Below, piece by piece: positions 58,135 through 64,000 of a stretch of DNA of 64,000 bases. The notes below the pieces were generated by a model. The model worked only from the letters and a program-made list of their open reading frames with translations, was not told where the DNA came from and searched no databases. The position numbers and the translations under genes were made by a program. The first letter of the stretch is position 1. The number at the start of each line of letters is the position of its first letter. The stretch is from Siphonodentalium dalli (Eukaryota > Mollusca > Scaphopoda > Gadilida > Siphonodentaliidae): assembly GCA_032622095.1 (NCBI GenBank), contig CP136069.1:39470194-39534193 (forward strand), in the 5' to 3' direction.

Positions 58135-58955
58135 AACATGACAGTTTGTAATGTTTTATCAGGTGTCCCGAGTGTATGGTCTGTTTATAGTATTATAGTG
58201 TGACAGTTTGTTATGTTTTATCAGGTGTCCCGGGTGTATGGTTTGTTTATAGTATTATAACATGACAGTTTGTTATGTTTTATCAGGTGTCCCGGTTGTA
58301 TGGTTTGTTTATAGTATTATAGCATGACAGTTTGTAATGTTTTATCAGGTGTCCCGAATGTATGGTTTGTTTATAGTATTATAGCATGACAGTATGTTAT
58401 GTTTTATCAGGTGTCCCGGGTCTATGGTTTGTTTATAGTATTATAGCATGACAGTTTGTTATGTTTTATCAGGTGTTCTGGTGTACGGTTTGTTTATAGT
58501 ATTATAACATGACAGTTTGTAATGTTTTATCAGTTGTCCCGAGTGTATGGTTTGTTTATAGTATTATAACATGACAGTTTGTAATGTTTTATCAGGTGTC
58601 CCGAGTGTATGGTTTGTTTATGGTATTATAACATGACAGTTTGTAATGTTTTATCAGGTGTCCCGAGTGTATGGTTTGTTTATAGTATTATAGTATGACA
58701 TTTTGTTATGTTTATCAGGTGTCCCGGTGTATGATTTGTTTATAGTATTATAACATGACAGTTTGTTATGTTTTATCAGATGTCCCGGGTGTATGGTTTG
58801 TTTATAGTATTATAGCATGACAGTTTGTTATGTTTTATCAGGTGCCCCGGGTGTATGGTTTGTTTATAGTATTATAGCATGACAGTTTGTAATGTTTTAT
58901 CAGGTGTCCCGAGTGTATGGTTTGTTTATAGTATTATAGCATGACAGTTTGATTA

Positions 58956-60440
58956 AATGTAACCCGGATGTGTGATTGACCTACCTACGGGAAATTCCCG
59001 ATCGATTGTATACTTCTTTGACGAACCATCTTTTGGCGCCCACGAAATAAAGCCACAACGTCACATCCCTCTTAGTTTAATCCATGACACTGAATCTGTC
59101 CATCCGGGGAGGGGGACTAAATGTTTTTTTATTGTCGACAAATCGCACCAAGGAAAATTATAGATTGTGACCAATTTCGTAATTTGATTGCGCCTCTTGG
59201 TGCAATCGGAAGGATGAAGAGCGTTCGATAGTTTATACCAAATGACATTTGACAAAAACCCATAATTACAAAGGATGATATATAGTTTACAGTAAATTAT
59301 AAATATACAACTTACTATTGTCATGGAAACATAACGTCCGAGGCATATGAACTGCACGTGCTCTTTATGATCCGTACACCCGTCACAAGATATGTCTTCT
59401 AAAATTGCTGTTAATTAATGAAAGAATCCGGTTTAAATATCCCTCTCTGTCTCAGAATCTCAGAATCAATGTACTTTGCACCCAGAATGTGTTGAAGTTT
59501 CTGCTAGTTAATGGGTGGAGAAACAATAACCTGCTAAAGGATTTAAAACATCGGAGATATCAACCAACGCAAACAAATATAACGCCCGCCGTTACATTTG
59601 TAATAAATAATATTCATTCGCCGCTTCCGCAAAACAAAATAGCATTCTCTGTGTTCGATTTCAGCTAGAATGCATTGTTCTGATTACCTATGTGGCTTAT
59701 AGCTGCGCGTGTAGTCACACTGGTCGGAATAATGCTTAATACTTTATACACAGTAGACATCGGCTGGTTCAAATCGGTGCCATGTGTGAACATTGTCTTT
59801 GGAGTTCTCTGGATCGTATGTATACGCATGCCAACAAATAGGTTACGTCTAACTAAATATTTCCTCATGGGCGACAGCTTTGCATGGGATCGTGTTTTAC
59901 TGCCGAAGCTAACGAAAACCATTTTAAGGAGTGTTCAGACAATCTAATCCGTTGCCACCTCAGATGCGTGCATTTTAGCAAGAAAAAACGATCTCGAAAC
60001 GGCTGTGTTTTAAAAAAAACATAATATATTAATTTTCTTATCACAACCAAAGAGGAAGTAAAGACACCTTCAAGTCAAAAATATAGTTAAATGTGTTTTA
60101 TCATGTTGACAAAGTTGTTCAACCACCTTTACCACCCATGTCTATCTCACTGTCAACACTGAATTAACTAACACAAATGGAATATCATAAGTATATTCTA
60201 ATTACCATAATAATACAGTTCTGGCATTGACATCGACATCATTGTATTAAGCTATTACGTCACTGCGCGTGTCGAAATACACGTGTATCTTACTAAAACA
60301 TATGAGGCCGGGTTTAGAGGCTAATTATGTGATAAAAATTATTTCTTGGAGTGTAGGTAACCGAATTATAACTGGAAAATTGAAGCACTGTACTATTGTA
60401 TATGATACATTTGACCGATAACTGCTCAATTCGCAAACCG
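58956..60440. other. No certain gene
   Basis: ORFs of 85 codons overlap on both strands at 59665-59947. The plus-strand one is hydrophobic in its first half, but no domain, splice site or homologous family was recognised. Confidence 0.35.
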
Positions 60441-60444
60441 TTAA

Positions 60445-60924
60445 AGGTACTCAATCCGATAAAACTCATCTCAATTACTATTTCAATGGCTTCGGGGGTC
60501 AAAAATATTTGATTCGAGTCGAGGAAGTCACCCATCACAGCTCAGATTTGTTAGATATCGATTTTAGAAATCTATTATTTTTCATTATCGGGAATTCTTT
60601 CTGGCCCAGTACGTAGTAAAAATTGCGTGATTATTACCACTTGATTTTAGAGTTATCCATCCTTGTCTGTTTGAATAGAGTTTTGGTGTAATCATCTCGA
60701 GCAGGTTTCAAAATTGACGGCAATTATTAGTACTCATCTCGAGAAATTAACAAATTTCAAAAATCAATATCTAATAACTCTGAGCTTTGTTTGATGGGTT
60801 ACTCGACTCGAATCAAATATTGTTTACCCCCAAAGCCAAAGAAATAGTAATATAGGACCCTCTGATCGGATTGTTGTTGTTGGAATCTGTTGAGATGGGG
60901 ACCCTCTTTACGGATTGAGTACCT
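60445..60924. mobile_element. TTAA-flanked element, fold-back form
   Basis: 480 bp between TTAA at 60441-60444 and at 60925-60928, with ends AGGTACTCAATCCGAT and ATTGAGTACCT. Unlike the copies at 18757 and 27357, both halves carry the same body in opposite directions (TTTGATTCGAGTCGAGGAA at about 60508 and its complement at about 60795), so it is a fold-back derivative. Confidence 0.85.
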
Positions 60925-61094
60925 TTAATTTCATTTCTCGAAGGCCAATATAAAAAATACAAGATTATCATCCCCACCAGACAATATCACTCACATTTTA
61001 TCAATTCGAGCACATGTATCATATAAAATAGTACAGTTAATATATTTCTAGAAATGGCCATAATAATTTTCAAATGGTTGTCTTTGGATATACA

Positions 61095-61505
61095 CTCTAA
61101 AACCCCAGATACCCTGGAGGTACCCTGGAGTACCTATACGTACGTATAGGCACTCAATTTGTCCCATATGGAGTACCAAAATGATGGTACTCTGGTGGCT
61201 GTCCAGGTACTTCGCAGAGTGCCTATCCAGGTACTCTAGAGTACCCGTCTGTATACTCTGTGGCACATATCTTGGTACTCTGGGGGTCTGTCTGGGTACT
61301 CTAAATCTGGAGTACCAAATATTCAGATATTATGTGGAGAACCTGTCCAGTTACTCTGCAGTACCTGCCCAGATACCCCAGAGTGCCTTAGCAGGTAATC
61401 CAGAGTACCTGGTCGGGAACTGCAGAATACCTGCTGGGTACTCCGGAGTACCTGTCCAGGAACCTGTCCAGGAACCTGTATTGGTACTATACTGGGGAAC
61501 CTAAT
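61095..61505. repeat. GGTACTC/GAGTACC degenerate minisatellite
   Basis: About 20 self-complementary words (GGTACTCTGGAGTACC-like) are separated by CTGTCCAGG linkers, with unit lengths near 30 bp. The ORFs through it are artefacts. Confidence 0.8.
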
Positions 61506-61845
61506 TGGGACAGTAATCTTTCCACTGCATGTGGTGTAAAATTTGTCTGAATGTTCGAAATAATCGGCCAAAGTTCTGAATTTGTGTGTAATTAAAGTAA
61601 ACATTATAAATAGGACATCTTAAATCTTTAAATTAGTCAGACAAGGCTGACAACCCGATGGCCCCAGGCATTCATCACCTTTTCACATGACCAAATTCGA
61701 TTCAGAAGAAGATCCTGTGCCGCCATATTTTGTTCTTCACTGTAAAATACAGGCTGTAAATCCTATGGCAAAATACCGGCAGCAGAGTTGCCACCAGTAA
61801 TATACCGTCAAATAATCAGTACACCGCATATTTTCCCGCACCACA
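61506..61845. other. No gene recognised
   Basis: No ORF or repeat supported. Confidence 0.5.
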
Positions 61846-61983
61846 GCACAGGGGCGTGTCATTAAAACAAGTAAAATATAAATTTAAAAAATATATATAT
61901 TTAAACCGAGCACGCCACTTTAGAAACCGCTTGGCTACATAGGTAATTTATATTTTACACGTTTTAACGATACGCCCCTGTGC
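61846..61983. mobile_element. Small hAT-like MITE
   Basis: 138 bp with inverted ends GCACAGGGGCGTGTCATTAA and GTTTTAACGATACGCCCCTG (then TGC), followed inwards by GTAAAATATAAATT on both arms. CAGGGGCGT termini are common among hAT elements, but no 8-bp duplication flanks it. Confidence 0.6.
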
Positions 61984-62741
61984 ACTGTATACATTTAAAA
62001 GATATATTGCAAAATTTACAGTCGACTATATTTCCCTATAACACAGTATAACACAGATTTAACAGTTATACCGTAAAAGCACTGCGTAGGAACTGTTGCA
62101 TCGGAAATCGTTCTATCGCCGGTTTGTGATGGTTCTTGACTGATTTGTGACGGTTCCTGCATGATCGAAACTATACATTTTCACGACTTTTTGACGGTTA
62201 AAACGCAATTTTGAGGCATCTAGGTGATAAATCGATTAGTAATTTTCAATCCCATCACAATCTGTGGCACCAATGAGCGTGTTAATAACGAAACTTTCAT
62301 TGTGCGAGTCATAACAACGACAAAAACCGCGAATTTTTTGGATAATTGTTTGGGTTCTCTCCTGATCGAGTCGGTTCACTCCCATTTAATCGTTCTATAC
62401 GGGTAAGACTATGGCTAATATTTGCCATGGTACATGGTTCAAACTGCCAATTTTGTGAAAGTATACAAAGATAAACACAACCAACTATGCATTAAGTTGA
62501 AATTTGCACCACTTGTCATTAATTTCGATGAATTACACTGCCTTTCTATGCTTATCCAATAAGCTGTGTGACACCTATCAAAATTCACAAAGTCGCCAGT
62601 TAGTTTGAAAAATAGCGCGTTTTGCAGGCCCAACATTTCCATGAGTCAATAGCCGGTTAACAATAGTGAAATTTTATAGCGCTTGACTTTGGAAAGCGTG
62701 AGCGTAGACGGGATATATAGAGTTATCTGTCTTGTATTTTA
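61984..62741. other. No gene recognised
   Basis: ORFs of 60-67 codons only, without domains. No repeats noticed. Confidence 0.5.
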
Positions 62742-63296
62742 TCTATTATATATTTTTGGAACTTCTGTCTGTATGTATGTATTTTTGTTATAGACTCGAA
62801 AAACTGCTCGACCGATCCGACTCAAATTTGGTGTGTAGGCCTATACTTTGATCCGGGGAACAATATGGGCGGGTCCAATTTCACGTGCGCCGTGTCCTTG
62901 ACCTTGCTCAAATACGCTCGTATAGGCATGTTTCTGGACCTCGACCGATCCCACTCAAATTTGGTAGCTGGTTCTACTTTGATCACGGGAACAATATGGG
63001 CGGGTCCAATTTCACTTGCGACCGTGTCCTTGACCTTGACCTCGCTCATATACGCTCATATAGGCATGTTTCTGGACCTCGACCGATCCGACTCAGATTT
63101 GGTATAATGTAGGCCTACTTTGATCCCGGGAACAATATGGGAGGGTCCAATTTGAGGTGCGACCATGTCCTTGGCCTTGACCATATTCGCTCATATAGGC
63201 ATGTTTCCGGGCCGATCGAACAATAGTTTGTCCAGGCGGAGACGATCACAAATAAATCCCTAAATAGCCCGGACGAAGAGGGGGCACATCGGCTAG
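62742..63296 (+). mobile_element. Non-autonomous Helitron H9
   Basis: A|TCTATTATATATTTTTGG at the 5' end with TCTGTCTGTATG inside. The 3' end reads GCCCGGACGAAGAGGGGGC (hairpin decayed), ACATCGGCTAG|T. Two to three internal modules of about 130 bp contain GACCTCGACCGATCC and GGCATGTTTCTGGACC. Confidence 0.82.
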
Positions 63297-63477
63297 TGTT
63301 GTCTATTTTCGTAGACGTATTTTACTCAACACAAAGCCAAAAATAAGACGTTAAAAGTTCGTTGACTCCCATACAATGTTCTGATTACGCAGTTTATGAA
63401 GTTTATGTCGGGCATCCGCTTGCTGGATGCTGATTATCTAGGTTAAATTCTAGAATATGCAGCTATTAAAGCATATA

Positions 63478-63690
63478 CTGTAATGCCCTAATTAATCGAC
63501 TCCATAACCACAGCATAATTCTGGGTAATTTTTCAGGATTTAGTCGGAAATATGGCTTGTTGCCATTCATCGGAAAGCTCTCCCCGAGAACTTTCCGATG
63601 AATGGCAACAAGCCATATTTCCGACTAAATCCTGAAAAATTACCCATAATTCTGCGGTGGTTATGGAGTCAATTAATTGGGGCATTACTG
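63478..63690. mobile_element. Mariner-type palindromic MITE
   Basis: 213 bp, almost completely self-complementary (arms over 95 bp, centre GCTCTCCCCGAGAAC). The ends CTGTAATGCCC and GGGGCATTACTG are flanked by TA on both sides (63476-63477, 63691-63692). Confidence 0.85.
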
Positions 63691-63829
63691 TACAAGCGCG
63701 ATAACCTTTCATTCAATCATATTTTAGATTGACTAGGGATCTTTGATTTTTTAATAGAAGATATAAAAAAGCAAAGAATCCTACAGTTTCAAATATTATT
63801 ATATGGATGTTAATCCTTTGGTGACCAAA

Positions 63830-63960
63830 TGTGCTGTAATGAGCAGCGACTTGAATCCTATTGATTCATTTGTAGGATGCTCAGCTATTAAATTCAACAT
63901 GCAGTAACAGATTGTTTGAATTATTAGCTAAACATTCCTACAAATGAATCATTAGAAATC
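63830..63960. repeat. Inverted repeat with ATTTGTAGGA stems
   Basis: ATTGATTCATTTGTAGGA at about 63859 faces TCCTACAAATGAATCATT at about 63935. The loop contains GCTATTAAATTCAA and its near-complement. Nothing else recognised to the window end. Confidence 0.6.
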
Positions 63961-64000
63961 AGAGTTATGGGTGTCTGAACCTGGCTATTATAAGGCACAT

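Larger units (their letters stand above)
54950..58955. repeat. 62-bp satellite array with higher-order structure
   Basis: About 48 units of 62 bp (a few of 59-61) contain TATCAGGTGTCCCGAGTGTATGGTTTG split over the unit (TATCAGGTGTCCCG, GTGTATGGTTTG, TATAGTATTATA, CATGACAGTTTG). Variants alternate between AATG/TATG and CGAG/CGGG. It is interrupted at 55760-56270 and 57626-58134 by two copies of one element at the same place in the unit. The variant order left and right of both insertions also repeats, giving a higher-order period of about 1866 bp. No ORF. Confidence 0.95.

Noticed and set aside
54950-58955. CRISPR-like array
   Set aside because: Units are contiguous 62-bp satellite monomers without unique spacers, in a eukaryotic setting.
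59665-59947. 85-codon ORFs on both strands, one hydrophobic
   Set aside because: Mutually antisense, no domain, no splice support; cannot be told from chance.

Overview
This is eukaryotic, non-vertebrate animal DNA, probably from a marine invertebrate; the species cannot be named from sequence alone. The evidence is AT-rich, intron-bearing gene fragments with GT-AG splice sites, animal-type carbohydrate sulfotransferase and SWIM zinc-finger sequence, two kinds of non-LTR retrotransposon, and a dense mixture of DNA transposons, Helitrons, MITEs and satellites. No rRNA, tRNA, CRISPR array or intact protein-coding gene was recognised. Nearly all short ORFs are chance readings of repeats.

Layout. 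1-11 kb (minus strand): a two-exon type II carbohydrate sulfotransferase gene. The membrane-anchor exon is at about 10.6-10.7 kb and the PAPS-binding exon at about 3.7-4.0 kb. The latter is cut by a hAT element, which was itself invaded by a 2.2-kb Helitron. The gene's intron is filled by an inverted-repeat MITE, two head-to-tail Helitrons and a Mutator-like fold-back element. 11.7-15.2 kb: a long inverted-repeat element filled with Helitrons. 16.0-16.9 kb: an intact non-autonomous hAT. 17.1-28.3 kb: a 2.6-kb tandem duplication whose second copy is interrupted by a 5.96-kb giant fold-back element; the first copy keeps the empty site. 28.8-30.0 kb: a second intact hAT. 30.4-35.6 kb: a second giant fold-back element with a minisatellite core. 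37.9-40.1 kb: AT-rich tandem repeats and an L1/Tx1-like LINE tail. 41.1-42.2 kb (minus): two exons of a SWIM zinc-finger gene with two frameshifts. 44.0-46.6 kb and 50.7-51.7 kb: the 5' and 3' parts of CR1/L2-like LINEs, with no reverse transcriptase between them. 49.2-49.9 kb: a second Mutator-like fold-back element. 51.8-53.2 kb: a Helitron pair. 54.95-58.95 kb: a 62-bp satellite with a higher-order repeat of about 1.87 kb that carries a palindromic insertion. 60.4-60.9 kb: a TTAA-flanked fold-back element. 61.1-61.5 kb: a GGTACC-rich minisatellite. 62.7-63.7 kb: a Helitron and a mariner-type palindrome.

The most interesting objects are the two giant fold-back elements. Both begin TAGTC, make 3-bp target duplications, lack a recognisable transposase, are inverted repeats over much or nearly all of their length, and carry mirrored pairs of an ATGGC/GCC motif resembling the YY1 site. 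They look like two families of one architecture that I cannot place in a named superfamily. The window is otherwise a layered record of insertions that allows relative dating: Helitron into hAT into gene; fold-back into one copy of a duplication; palindrome into satellite, then amplified with it.
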